Assembly (NCBI RefSeq): GCF_002554795.1
Contig: NZ_PDEQ01000013.1
Span: 1 to 39,358, forward strand
Reading direction: 5' to 3'
Source of the DNA: Longibacter salinarum
GTDB lineage: Bacteria; Bacteroidota; Rhodothermia; Rhodothermales; Salinibacteraceae
Length of the DNA: 39,358 bases
In this document: in pieces, positions 22,647 through 30,703 of the stretch
Layout of the letters: each line of letters opens with the position of its first letter
Numbering within the stretch: the first letter of the stretch is position 1
Notes under the pieces: generated by a model
The model's input: the letters and a program-made list of their open reading frames with translations, nothing else
The model's database searches: none
Told to the model about the DNA's origin: nothing
Translations under genes and position numbers: made by a program

Positions 22647-23546
22647 ATGCGAATTGCCGCTTCGCTCGTTGTCACATCGCTTCTGGTTCTTGGAATTCTC
22701 GGTTTCAATGGCTGTGTCGATGCGCCGGAACCGCAGGCGGAGCGAAGTACGCAGGATCAGCGGGTCATCGATCAACTCCAGAGCTGGAACCAGCGCCTGG
22801 TTGTTTCGGGACGTCAAAAAGACGACCGGCTCCGGTCGATGACTCGGCTCGTTCACAAGATGATGGACGATCTGGCTGGTGTGGCGAACGGGGAGGGCCT
22901 CGTTCGAGGAGTACGCGTCGATCAGCCAGTGCACCTCGAGGCAGAGTTCCCACGCACGGAACGCTCGATCCGTGCGGCGGAACGACAGTTTTTGAGCTAC
23001 CTGTCGGTGCTGGAGTCGAGCCTGCAGGAAGGCGAACAGCGTGTCGAACGTTCTCACGATCCAGAGGATGAGGCCCGCGTGTCGGACCTGAGACAAGCGA
23101 TTACCGAACTCCGGGAGAAACTGGATGCGTCAGCGCGCCGCGCCGACGGGCGGGCGTCTCGTATCGATTCGCTTGCTGCAGTCGTGCTCGCTCTCCGGAC
23201 GGAACGAGATCGCCTGATTTCTAAAAACGAGTCGCTTTCCTCGTCCGCCCGGTCACTCCGACGGGCGTATGTCATCGCGGAAACGCAAGATGTTTTGCTG
23301 GAGAAGGAGGTGATCGATAACCGTTTCCTGCGATCCCCGGTCCTGAAGCATCTCCATCCGGACCTATTTGAGACAACTACCGTCGATGCGACCGTCATAC
23401 CGTTTGATGGCACGTCAGCAGAGGTGATTTCACCGCATCAGTACGCACCCGATACCTTCACGATCGAGCCGGGCCGCGTGCGGATTCACGATCCCGAGGG
23501 GTTCTGGGCATTGTCCCGCTACGTGGTAATCAAGGTGGATCCCTGA
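22647..23546 (+). CDS. Coiled-coil lipoprotein (299 aa), hypothetical
   Basis: The N-terminus MRIAASLVVTSLLVLGILGF ends in NGC (Cys23), a slightly atypical lipobox. The middle (residues 45-210) is strongly charged with long heptad-like helices (ESSLQEGEQRVERSHDPEDE, VSDLRQAITELREKLDASAR, SRIDSLAAVVLALRTERDRL), so an elongated coiled coil is expected. From about 222 to 299 the sequence is beta-strand-like (TVDATVIPFDGTSAEVISPH, FTIEPGRVRIHD). I do not recognise the family. It could be a periplasmic scaffold. It converges with the TonB receptor gene. Confidence 0.8.
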   Translation: MRIAASLVVTSLLVLGILGFNGCVDAPEPQAERSTQDQRVIDQLQSWNQRLVVSGRQKDDRLRSMTRLVHKMMDDLAGVANGEGLVRGVRVDQPVHLEAEFPRTERSIRAAERQFLSYLSVLESSLQEGEQRVERSHDPEDEARVSDLRQAITELREKLDASARRADGRASRIDSLAAVVLALRTERDRLISKNESLSSSARSLRRAYVIAETQDVLLEKEVIDNRFLRSPVLKHLHPDLFETTTVDATVIPFDGTSAEVISPHQYAPDTFTIEPGRVRIHDPEGFWALSRYVVIKVDP

Positions 23547-23819
23547 CCGTCAGTGCAGCGCCCCGGAGGACGTGACCTTGGGGTGCCGCACGCAGCTCGA
23601 ATGAGGTATTGGGAGGGCCTCTTATACCGTTTCAACGTCGAAATATCGGCGTCTCAGACGGTCTCCGTTTAGCGGATGCGCCCACCCCCCGATCGCCGTC
23701 GGGGCAAGCCTCAGCACGAGAATGTTTGAACGTATAAGGTGGAAACGTTTTTCTGCCTAGATCAAGGCAGCTGAGTCGGCATGGCTAGGTCACTCCGACA
23801 TTGTCATTCCGAAAACGTA
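23547..23819. other. Convergent intergenic gap, 273 bp
   Basis: No gene is seen. It contains an imperfect inverted repeat (CTTATACCGTTTCAA near 23621 and TTGAACGTATAAG near 23727) and a small hairpin CCCCGA-TCGCCG-TCGGGG near 23687-23704. Neither is followed by a good T-run, so a terminator is only suggested by position. Confidence 0.4.
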
Positions 23820-26693
23820 TTAGTAGCCGACCGTCAGAGACAAGGTGGGAAGTCGTCCTGGCAAGGTGCGTGGGCGGTCAGTGTATGTAATGAATCGTGG
23901 TATCAGGCTTCGATCGATCACGTTGCTTCGGTCCAAGACGTTCGAGACCTGAAGGAGGGCTCCGATCTCAACGCCGCCGAAGGTTCGGTTGTATCCGAAG
24001 CCTACATCCACATTGAGGAACGGTGGTAGCACGTCGTCGCCCGGGCGATTAAAGCCGGGAGCCTCAGGCTGTTCAATCACGTTCGCCACGCGGTTGAACC
24101 CGGCGGTGTTGTTCTGGGAATAACTCCGACCCGTGAGGTAGTCGTAATACGCCTTTCGGAAGGCCCACGCCCGGCCCCAGATCCCCGTCCAGCTTGTCTG
24201 AAGGGAGAAACCGGCACCGATGTTCAGTTCCGCTTGTGCGTCAACACGGTGCGGTTCGTTCCACGGGGTCGGTACGCGTCGTCCGTCGAATCGATTGGGA
24301 AATGTCCGTTCGGCCTGGCTGATGTTGTACGAGACCGACGTGTTGACAACCTCATTCTCGTATGCGACCCGGATGCCAGCGCCGATGGCCCGACCCCTGC
24401 TGGAGGAAATGAACGTGCTCTGATCTGGCGAGTCCTTGGTGAAAATAGCGACCCCGGTTCGCAGGGTGGGGTAATCAATGGCCAGAAGGTGCGGCTGGAA
24501 TTTCGCATAGCTCTCGACGTTGATCGTCAGCCCATCGGTTGGAGTCCAGAGCCCTTCGGCGGACACGTGGTAGGCGCGAGGAGGAGCGATGGAGTGGTCG
24601 GTCGGAAGCCACACGCTGGCCGTTGGCACGACGGCCGAGGCTCCATCCCGGCTGATATCAAATTGACTCGTGAACTGTCGGTAGATGCCGCCCGCGAGGC
24701 GAAGGGAGTAGTCCCCGATCGGTGTGTCCGGATCGTCGAATCGAATAGCCAGGCGCGGTTCGGAATAAACCGTGCTGCGAGAGTGAACGTACGTTAGCCG
24801 CGTCCCGGTCTCGACGATCGTTTGCTCGTTGATTGCCCATTCGCCGTTGGCCGAAAGGATGGCTCGCGTCGCCGTCAGGTCGTGCTGTAGTGTGGGAATG
24901 AAGGCGTTGCCAACCCGGAAGCGGCTCCGGAGATGTTCGACTCCCGCTTCGAGTTCGATTCGACGGTCGGCGGAGATGCCGATGTCGAGCCGAGCACGCG
25001 CGCCAAGTTCAGAGATCTGATTCCGGTCGTCTGGGCGCCACAGTCCACCCTGACTGTACGAAGTTGAATCTGAATCCTGAGAGGGGCCGAGCGTCGACAC
25101 GCCGGTGCGGTACTGCGAGCGAGCGTCGTAGTGGCTGGCATACGTTTGAACGGAGCCGATCGTCCGGTCACCGATGAGCCATTCGAGTCGAGCCTGGCCC
25201 GTCGTGTTATTCCACCCGTAGCGGTCGTAGGCGGGAATCGGAGGCGCCTGGGTCGAGTCCACGGACCCTGGCGATTCATCCATCGGGGAGTCCATGATGA
25301 GGCTCGCTCCGATGGCGCTACGCCCGTGGTAGCCGGAAACGAAGAGGTAGCGATACGGCGTGAGTTCCACCCGCGCCGCCGTATGCCAGTCCGAGAACTG
25401 AACCGCCGGCTGGTGATTGTAGCCCGCACTCGACAGCGATACATCCGACAGCGTCGGGTCGCTTGATGAGGCGGTCGGATATGCCCATGCGCGAGCCAGC
25501 AGTGGATCGAGCGACGACCAGTCCTGGATTAACGCGTGGAGCGCCGGGTCCTGATACACGTCCCACATACCGACGCGCGCTGTGCCCATCACGGTGATTG
25601 GGCGCCCGTAGATCTCAAATGTACCCTGCGCCCGTGCGTTCGTGCTCACCGGGTCGGCACTCAACGTTGCCCACCGTGTGTTGCGGCGCGTCAAGTCGTG
25701 TTCGAGCTCGACGACGCCCGACAGATAGCTGCCTTTCATCGCACCGTATCCGGCCTTGTGTGTCGTGAGGCGGCCCAGCGCGAGGGGGCTGAAGGCGCTG
25801 ATCAGGCGTCCGACACTCACCGGGTTGCGGACAGGCACGCCGTCGAGCACCATCTCGTGTTCGCCCGAAGCACCGCCCTGGATGTGGAGGTCCGCCAGCG
25901 GACTCTGCGTTGCGATTCCCATTAACGTACCTGCCGTGCGTGCGATGTCGCCCGTGCCGGTGCTTGCCGCAGGCTCCTCCAGTTCGCCGGCCTCTGCTGC
26001 CTCCTGTCCGAGTGACGAGGACGGCATCCGTGGCTGAAGGCCGTCCACGATCACCGGTTCGGTGAGGAGAGGACGTGGCGTTAGTTCGATCTTGCGCTTG
26101 GTCTGCTGTCCGGGCTCGACCTCGATGCGCAGCACAGCCATCTCGTAGCCGACGTACGAGACCATCACCTCGTGGGGCCCTTCGACGAGTTTGGAGAGTT
26201 GAAAGAGGCCCGAGGTATTCGTCGATGTACCTGTGGCCGCATCCGCGAGGATGATATTGGCATCGGGTAGCGGTTCACCGGTGCTTGCATCGACGACCAC
26301 ACCGGCAATCTGGCCGTAACGTGCCTTCGTTTTAGGCGAGCCGATGATGATGTACGTGCCGTTCGATGACAGCACGTAGTCGAGGTCCGTATCCTTCAGA
26401 ATACAGCGAAGCAGTTTCGGGGCCGGAAGGGCGCGCGCCGAGCAGAAACTTCGGCGTCCGCGCACGAGATCGGCGTCGTAGGCCATGGATGCTTCCGTGA
26501 CGGCAACGAATCGCTCGAGGGCCGTCGCGAGCGGTACCCCGCGAAGCGCCATGCTGTACAGCGAGTCGGATGCGGCGATCTCCGCGTCTGAGTCGGGCGC
26601 GGCATCTTGCGCAGCACACGGGGCTTCGGGCCATCCGAGAGCAGCGATCAGGACGGCGACAAACAGCCAGGAAGTGAAGGTCCGCAGAGCCAT
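23820..26693 (-). CDS. TonB-dependent receptor/transducer with STN domain
   Basis: A 957-residue outer-membrane receptor. Signal peptide MALRTFTSWLFVAVLIAALG, cleaved near CAAQ. Residues about 45-125 form an STN signalling domain (YSMALRGVPLATALERFVAV ... DLDYVLSSNGTYIIIG) with two cysteines. A CarboxypepD_reg-like domain follows (about 131-215, GQIAGVVVDASTGEPLPDAN, VSYVGYEM), then a plug (LHIQGGASGEHEMVLDGVPV) and a long beta-barrel ending LPTLSLTVGY. The STN domain and the upstream sigma and FecR genes indicate that ligand binding is signalled to the anti-sigma factor. No SusD partner is adjacent, so it is not a Sus-type glycan pair. The ligand is unknown. Start chosen at 26693, as 26792 would add 33 basic residues. 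Confidence 0.93.
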   Translation of the reverse strand: MALRTFTSWLFVAVLIAALGWPEAPCAAQDAAPDSDAEIAASDSLYSMALRGVPLATALERFVAVTEASMAYDADLVRGRRSFCSARALPAPKLLRCILKDTDLDYVLSSNGTYIIIGSPKTKARYGQIAGVVVDASTGEPLPDANIILADAATGTSTNTSGLFQLSKLVEGPHEVMVSYVGYEMAVLRIEVEPGQQTKRKIELTPRPLLTEPVIVDGLQPRMPSSSLGQEAAEAGELEEPAASTGTGDIARTAGTLMGIATQSPLADLHIQGGASGEHEMVLDGVPVRNPVSVGRLISAFSPLALGRLTTHKAGYGAMKGSYLSGVVELEHDLTRRNTRWATLSADPVSTNARAQGTFEIYGRPITVMGTARVGMWDVYQDPALHALIQDWSSLDPLLARAWAYPTASSSDPTLSDVSLSSAGYNHQPAVQFSDWHTAARVELTPYRYLFVSGYHGRSAIGASLIMDSPMDESPGSVDSTQAPPIPAYDRYGWNNTTGQARLEWLIGDRTIGSVQTYASHYDARSQYRTGVSTLGPSQDSDSTSYSQGGLWRPDDRNQISELGARARLDIGISADRRIELEAGVEHLRSRFRVGNAFIPTLQHDLTATRAILSANGEWAINEQTIVETGTRLTYVHSRSTVYSEPRLAIRFDDPDTPIGDYSLRLAGGIYRQFTSQFDISRDGASAVVPTASVWLPTDHSIAPPRAYHVSAEGLWTPTDGLTINVESYAKFQPHLLAIDYPTLRTGVAIFTKDSPDQSTFISSSRGRAIGAGIRVAYENEVVNTSVSYNISQAERTFPNRFDGRRVPTPWNEPHRVDAQAELNIGAGFSLQTSWTGIWGRAWAFRKAYYDYLTGRSYSQNNTAGFNRVANVIEQPEAPGFNRPGDDVLPPFLNVDVGFGYNRTFGGVEIGALLQVSNVLDRSNVIDRSLIPRFITYTDRPRTLPGRLPTLSLTVGY

Positions 26694-26886
26694 CGGAGAG
26701 GTGTGCCGGATGCGCCGAAAACAGAACGAGAGATGGTCACGAAAAAGCAGATTCACCTTGCAACGGAAAAGCTTTCCCGTGATCAGCAGCACGATCCCAG
26801 CCGAGTAAGGGTGGCTGGAGCACCATTTCAGTCATTGTGAACTCTGGACGAACCGAACGGGTCCGAAAGCAGAGGCTGGTTCTATC

Positions 26887-27945
26887 TCAGCGTATGGCGT
26901 CCTCAACGTAAATCTCGAATCCGCCATTGATTGGTCGGTACGCGAGCCCCTGCGCAGTGCAGATGTCGTGGATGATCGTCTCCGGATCGACCTTGCTGTT
27001 GTAATAGAGGGACAGCGATCCTCCCTGAGCTCGTGCCGATGGCGTCAACCGAACCCTCCGATCATAGCGTCGCTGCAGCTCGGCGACGATACTTGAGAGC
27101 GGCTGGTCGCTGACGGCAAAGCCAGCACGGCGCCATGCCAGGACGCGCGACACGTCGACCGTCGAAGGCGATTCCACGGCATCCGTGACGCGGCTCCGCT
27201 CACCGGGTTCGTCCAGCACGATGCCTTTGTCCGTGGCGTGGGCTGAGCGCTTATCGCTCTCCGCTGCCGTCGACTCCACTCGTACACGACCCGACGTGAC
27301 AACCACTTCGGTGGTTTTACCGTCCCGAGCGCGGATGTTGAATTCGGTACCGAGGACCTCGACACGTGAGTTGAACGTCCGGACTTCGAACGGCCGGTCG
27401 CCATGCACGACGGAGAAATAGGCCTCTCCGTCCAGCTCAACGGATCGCCGATCTGCGCGGAGTCCAGGGAGACTCGCAAACCCACGCTGATACCGGAGGG
27501 TCGTGCCGCTGTTGAGTTCGATTGTGGAGCCATCCGGCAGCGAGGCCGTTCGTTGTTCTCCGACGGGCGCCTGAACGCTGACCGGTTGTTGCCACCACAG
27601 CCCGAATCCGACCACCAGGACTGCGACCAATATCGAGGCTCCCGTGAGGACCGACGAGCGATTCCATCTAGACCCATCGCGACGTGAACGTGGGGCTCGA
27701 TCGTTCGGCGTGGTCGTTGACCGTACGGGCTGTCGATCGTCGCCGGCGTGAGGCTCCGGCTCGGCGAAGGCACGTTGACGAACCGCCTCCCACGCAGCGT
27801 CTACGTCGGGCTGCCGGTCATTTTCTGTCGGCGCATCATCGACAAGACCGAGCAAGCGCCAGACCGACTTCAGCGACGATTGCTCCTCCTCGTCCGGCAG
27901 GTGCTCCTGCAGGTTTTCGGGAAAGGGTAAACGGTTGCGACTCAT
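26887..27945 (-). CDS. FecR-like anti-sigma / sigma regulator
   Basis: An inner-membrane regulator of 352 residues. The N-terminal cytosolic part (1-95) should hold the sigma factor; the TM helix is at about 96-118 (SSVLTGASILVAVLVVGFGL). The periplasmic FecR domain (about 130-235) shows LPDGSTIELNSGTTLRYQRG, LDGEAYFSV and RTFNSRVEVLGTEFNIRARD, as in the family. The C-terminal STN-like / DUF4974-type region (about 275-348, FAVSDQPLSSIVAELQRRYD) should touch the receptor's signalling domain. Its ATG overlaps the sigma stop by 4 bp (ATGA), indicating translational coupling. The receptor gene is 193 bp downstream. Confidence 0.93.
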   Translation of the reverse strand: MSRNRLPFPENLQEHLPDEEEQSSLKSVWRLLGLVDDAPTENDRQPDVDAAWEAVRQRAFAEPEPHAGDDRQPVRSTTTPNDRAPRSRRDGSRWNRSSVLTGASILVAVLVVGFGLWWQQPVSVQAPVGEQRTASLPDGSTIELNSGTTLRYQRGFASLPGLRADRRSVELDGEAYFSVVHGDRPFEVRTFNSRVEVLGTEFNIRARDGKTTEVVVTSGRVRVESTAAESDKRSAHATDKGIVLDEPGERSRVTDAVESPSTVDVSRVLAWRRAGFAVSDQPLSSIVAELQRRYDRRVRLTPSARAQGGSLSLYYNSKVDPETIIHDICTAQGLAYRPINGGFEIYVEDAIR

Positions 27946-28514
27946 GCGTCTAACAAGCTGGGTTCATACGTGCGAATCCGCTCGCGCAGCGACCGGAGGG
28001 CGCGCACGATGTGGTTGTTGACCGTGCGCGGAGAGATTTCCATGACCTCGGCGACATCTTCGTGACTGAGTCCCTGAAATCGACTCAGCTCCAGCGCCTC
28101 CCGTTGCCGATCCGGAAGTTCGGAGATCCACGTCTCAAGGTGCGATTCCAGATTTCGCGCATCGACGGCGTCGTCAGGAGCCGGCGGCTTCGACAGGTGC
28201 CCGACCGGTTCACTTTGCACATCATCCTCCTTGTCCGATCGCGTGCGGCGATTGCGATGCAGGTTATATGCGCGATTGCGCACGGATCGATACAGGTACG
28301 CTTCCAGCGATTGCGACGGATCGAGTGACGAACGGGTCTCCCATAATCGCACGAAGACGTCCTGCACGATGTCGCTTGCGCTCGCCCGGCTCTTCGTGAT
28401 CGAACACGTGTACCGGACCAACGGCTCGTACATTTCGCGGAAGACCTGTTCGTAGGCGGAGCGGTCGGACTCCTTCAAACGTCGGCACCACTCATCGAAG
28501 GATACGTCGGTCAT
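27942..28514 (-). CDS. ECF RNA polymerase sigma factor, FecI type
   Basis: A 190-residue sigma-70 family ECF factor. Region 2 is seen in YEPLVRYTCSITKSRASASD and DIVQDVFVRLWETRSSLDPS; region 4 in LPDRQREALELSRFQGLSHE followed by VAEVMEISPRTVNNHIVRAL. A charged, flexible linker (KEDDVQSEPVGHLSKPPAPD) joins them. It should direct transcription of the receptor gene and perhaps its own operon when FecR releases it. The start is placed at ATG 28514 (MTDVSFDEWCRRL); an ATG at 28544 adds ten residues. Its stop overlaps the FecR start. Confidence 0.95.
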   Translation of the reverse strand: MTDVSFDEWCRRLKESDRSAYEQVFREMYEPLVRYTCSITKSRASASDIVQDVFVRLWETRSSLDPSQSLEAYLYRSVRNRAYNLHRNRRTRSDKEDDVQSEPVGHLSKPPAPDDAVDARNLESHLETWISELPDRQREALELSRFQGLSHEDVAEVMEISPRTVNNHIVRALRSLRERIRTYEPSLLDA

Positions 28515-28695
28515 GGACGAAGGATGGGCGACGGCAGCGGGCACGAGGGAGGAAGATGAGTTCGAGGCCGTGTCACGCAGAATACACGCCGTCGAAGTTC
28601 GGTGACTACTCGTCTGTTGTATAAACGCGTTCTTTACAGCGGGTCGTGGGGAGGCTCATCTCTGCGGATCTTTTCGTCTGGACATGCACGACCTG

Positions 28696-29175
28696 CTACA
28701 CAGGCCGAGAGATCGTCGGATCGTCAAGATCATCGCGTTTGCTCCGGATCTGTCCTGGCGTCTTTCCGATGAAGGAGCGAAGCGTACGTGTGAGGTGAGG
28801 CTGGTCAAAAAAACCGGCATCCAGTGCGATGACAGCGAGAGAACGATCGGTTGAGACCAGCAACTCGCTGGCATGGTCGACGCGGCGCTGAAGAACGTAT
28901 TGCCAGGGCGTCGTATCGTGCACCGTTTTGAACGCTCGACCCAGCGTCGATACGCTGACGTCGGCCGCTGACGCAAGGCGGCGTAGACGCAGGTCGGGGT
29001 CGCCGAGGTGATCGTCTACGAATGACTCGGCTCGCCCGACGACAATTTCCGGCGCGACGGAGGGATCCGCGACGGGCATCCGATCGCGGCGATCCGAACG
29101 ACGTGCGCGAACAACCAGTCGGCGAACGGACGGAGAGCGACGGTCCAGGCGCGATGGGAAGGCGTGGACAAACAT
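28696..29175 (-). CDS. AraC-family regulator, DNA-binding domain only
   Basis: The C-terminal ~100 residues form the two helix-turn-helix AraC domain: RLRRLASAADVSVSTLGRAF, TPWQYVLQRRVDHASELLVS and SLAVIALDAGFFDQPHLTRT, followed by RSFIGKTPGQIR. There is no ligand-binding or dimerisation domain of normal size; the N-terminus (about 50 residues) is basic and unstructured. The start is uncertain: ATG 29178, 29175 and 29079 are all possible, 29079 leaving little more than the HTH domain. Lying 181 bp upstream of the ECF sigma gene on the same strand, it may act on that operon, but this is inference. Confidence 0.82.
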   Translation of the reverse strand: MFVHAFPSRLDRRSPSVRRLVVRARRSDRRDRMPVADPSVAPEIVVGRAESFVDDHLGDPDLRLRRLASAADVSVSTLGRAFKTVHDTTPWQYVLQRRVDHASELLVSTDRSLAVIALDAGFFDQPHLTRTLRSFIGKTPGQIRSKRDDLDDPTISRPV

Positions 29176-29178
29176 CAT

Positions 29179-29520
29179 CGAACAATGTGAGGGATAGTCA
29201 GGTGATGATGAAGGTCGCAGACCGAAGCCGTGAGACGTCATAAAAGGCATCGCGCTTCATGTTTTCTACACGACGGGATCGGTTCTGCGTTCCTCCGAGT
29301 GGTGTGATATCAGGGTATGCATGTCCACCGCGGAATGGATTGCAGAATTTCGTCATGCGGAACGTGCGATCGGTGCTCCATAGGAGCAGCCCGAACGACC
29401 CGGACATAACAGGTCAGGACGGAGAAAACCCGTGGTGCTTTACCCCGCCCTGTCGCGACATTGAAGGGTCGATCCTGATGAAACGCCTCCTCTGCGACTC
29501 CTTTCTCGTTCTCGTTTGCT
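29179..29520. other. Intergenic region, 342 bp
   Basis: Between divergent genes, so promoters for both are expected here. A 6-bp hairpin TGCTCC-ATA-GGAGCA (29374-29388) is visible. No RNA gene or coding frame stands out. Confidence 0.4.
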
Positions 29521-29826
29521 ATGCCCATTCCGTCTCTGCCCGACTCGTCCGCTTCCGGTGCCCTACAACTGATCGATGCCGAGCAGGACACCCCGCTCAG
29601 TCGCAAGGAACTTGTCGACACGCTGGAGGCTCTCGCGGATCGGTTTCGCTACGAGAACATCAATATCCGACTTCTGCTGACGGCCCTGTCCGCAGCAATC
29701 CATACAGAGGAAGAGCGCGATCTCGCTCGTCACGTGGCCAAGTTTGAGGCCACGCGCCAGACGGCCGCTGCTCAGGAACGCCTCCTCCGGGAAGCCCTCT
29801 CGATTCTGGATGCCTCGGCGGAGTGA
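29521..29826 (+). CDS. Small helical hypothetical protein (101 aa)
   Basis: An acidic, soluble protein, mostly alpha-helical (ELVDTLEALADRFRYENINI, RLLLTALSAAIHTEEERDLA, HVAKFEATRQTAAAQERLLR), with a short disordered start. No signal peptide or catalytic motif is seen and no family is recognised. It starts at ATG 29521 and ends 70 bp before the crotonase gene, on the same strand, so the two may be cotranscribed. Confidence 0.75.
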   Translation: MPIPSLPDSSASGALQLIDAEQDTPLSRKELVDTLEALADRFRYENINIRLLLTALSAAIHTEEERDLARHVAKFEATRQTAAAQERLLREALSILDASAE

Positions 29827-29896
29827 CGGGGCGAACATTCAGTCGCGCCCGGGGGTTCACGCGGTCCGTGATCTCTCGCCGTCAACGTCGTCCCCT

Positions 29897-30694
29897 ATGT
29901 CTGTATCGGACCATGTCCGCGTAGAAACACGAGGATCGGTGTATACCGTCATCCTCGATCGCCCGGAGCGTCGAAATGCCATCGACCCGAAGATGGCGCA
30001 AGATCTCGCGCAGGCGTTTCGTGACTTCGAAAATGACGAGTCCGCCGCCGTTGCTGTTCTCTATGGCATCGGAGGACACTTCAGCGCGGGCGCGGATCTG
30101 AAAGCGATCGCCGATGGAAACCTTCACCCAATTGAGCCGGACCCGTCGAAGGATGGGCCGCTCGGCTGCACGAGAATGCTGTTGTCGAAGCCGGTGATTG
30201 CCGCGGTCGAAGGATACGCCGTGGCCGGTGGCCTGGAGCTGGCGTGCTGGTGTGATCTGCGCGTCGTCGCCGAGGACGCTACCTTCGGCGTATTCTGCCG
30301 CCGCGTGGGGGTGCCTCTTGTGGACGGTGGAACGCAGCGATTGCCGGAGATTGTCGGACTCGGGCGCGCGCTCGATCTGATTCTGACGGGACGAGAAGTC
30401 CCTGCTACAGAGGCGCACGCGATGGGACTTGCGACGCGGGTTGTGCCCAACGGTTCGACTCGGGAGGAGGCGGAGGCGCTGGCACTCACGCTCGCATCGA
30501 TGCCCCAGCTGTGTATGCGCTCGGATCGCCGGGCGACCTACGAAGGTGTGGGGATGACGGAAAAAGCGGGACTCGCGCGCGAGGCAGAACTGGGTCGCCA
30601 GGTGTTGTCATCAGGCGAGCCGATCGAGGCGGCTAAGCGCTACGCCCGTCGCCGCCGGGCCGCGAGGGAGCATCCCACGGACGAGGAGGCATAG
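29897..30694 (+). CDS. Crotonase / enoyl-CoA hydratase-isomerase family protein
   Basis: A 265-residue acyl-CoA-binding enzyme of the crotonase fold. The oxyanion-hole segments are present (GIGGHFSAGADLKAI and VAGGLELACWCD). The first catalytic Glu of enoyl-CoA hydratase is kept (Glu114 in GGLELA), but at the second position, where hydratase has FGxPE, this protein has FGVFCRRVGVPLVDGGTQRL with Cys134. The same FCRR-GVP form is known in a crotonase subgroup of unassigned reaction. It is therefore safer to call it a crotonase than a hydratase. The start at ATG 29897 begins directly with the fold (MSVSDHVRVETRGSVYTVIL). Ends 9 bp from the convergent hrpB gene. Confidence 0.9.
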   Translation: MSVSDHVRVETRGSVYTVILDRPERRNAIDPKMAQDLAQAFRDFENDESAAVAVLYGIGGHFSAGADLKAIADGNLHPIEPDPSKDGPLGCTRMLLSKPVIAAVEGYAVAGGLELACWCDLRVVAEDATFGVFCRRVGVPLVDGGTQRLPEIVGLGRALDLILTGREVPATEAHAMGLATRVVPNGSTREEAEALALTLASMPQLCMRSDRRATYEGVGMTEKAGLAREAELGRQVLSSGEPIEAAKRYARRRRAAREHPTDEEA

Positions 30695-30703
30695 CAGGCC
30701 GTG

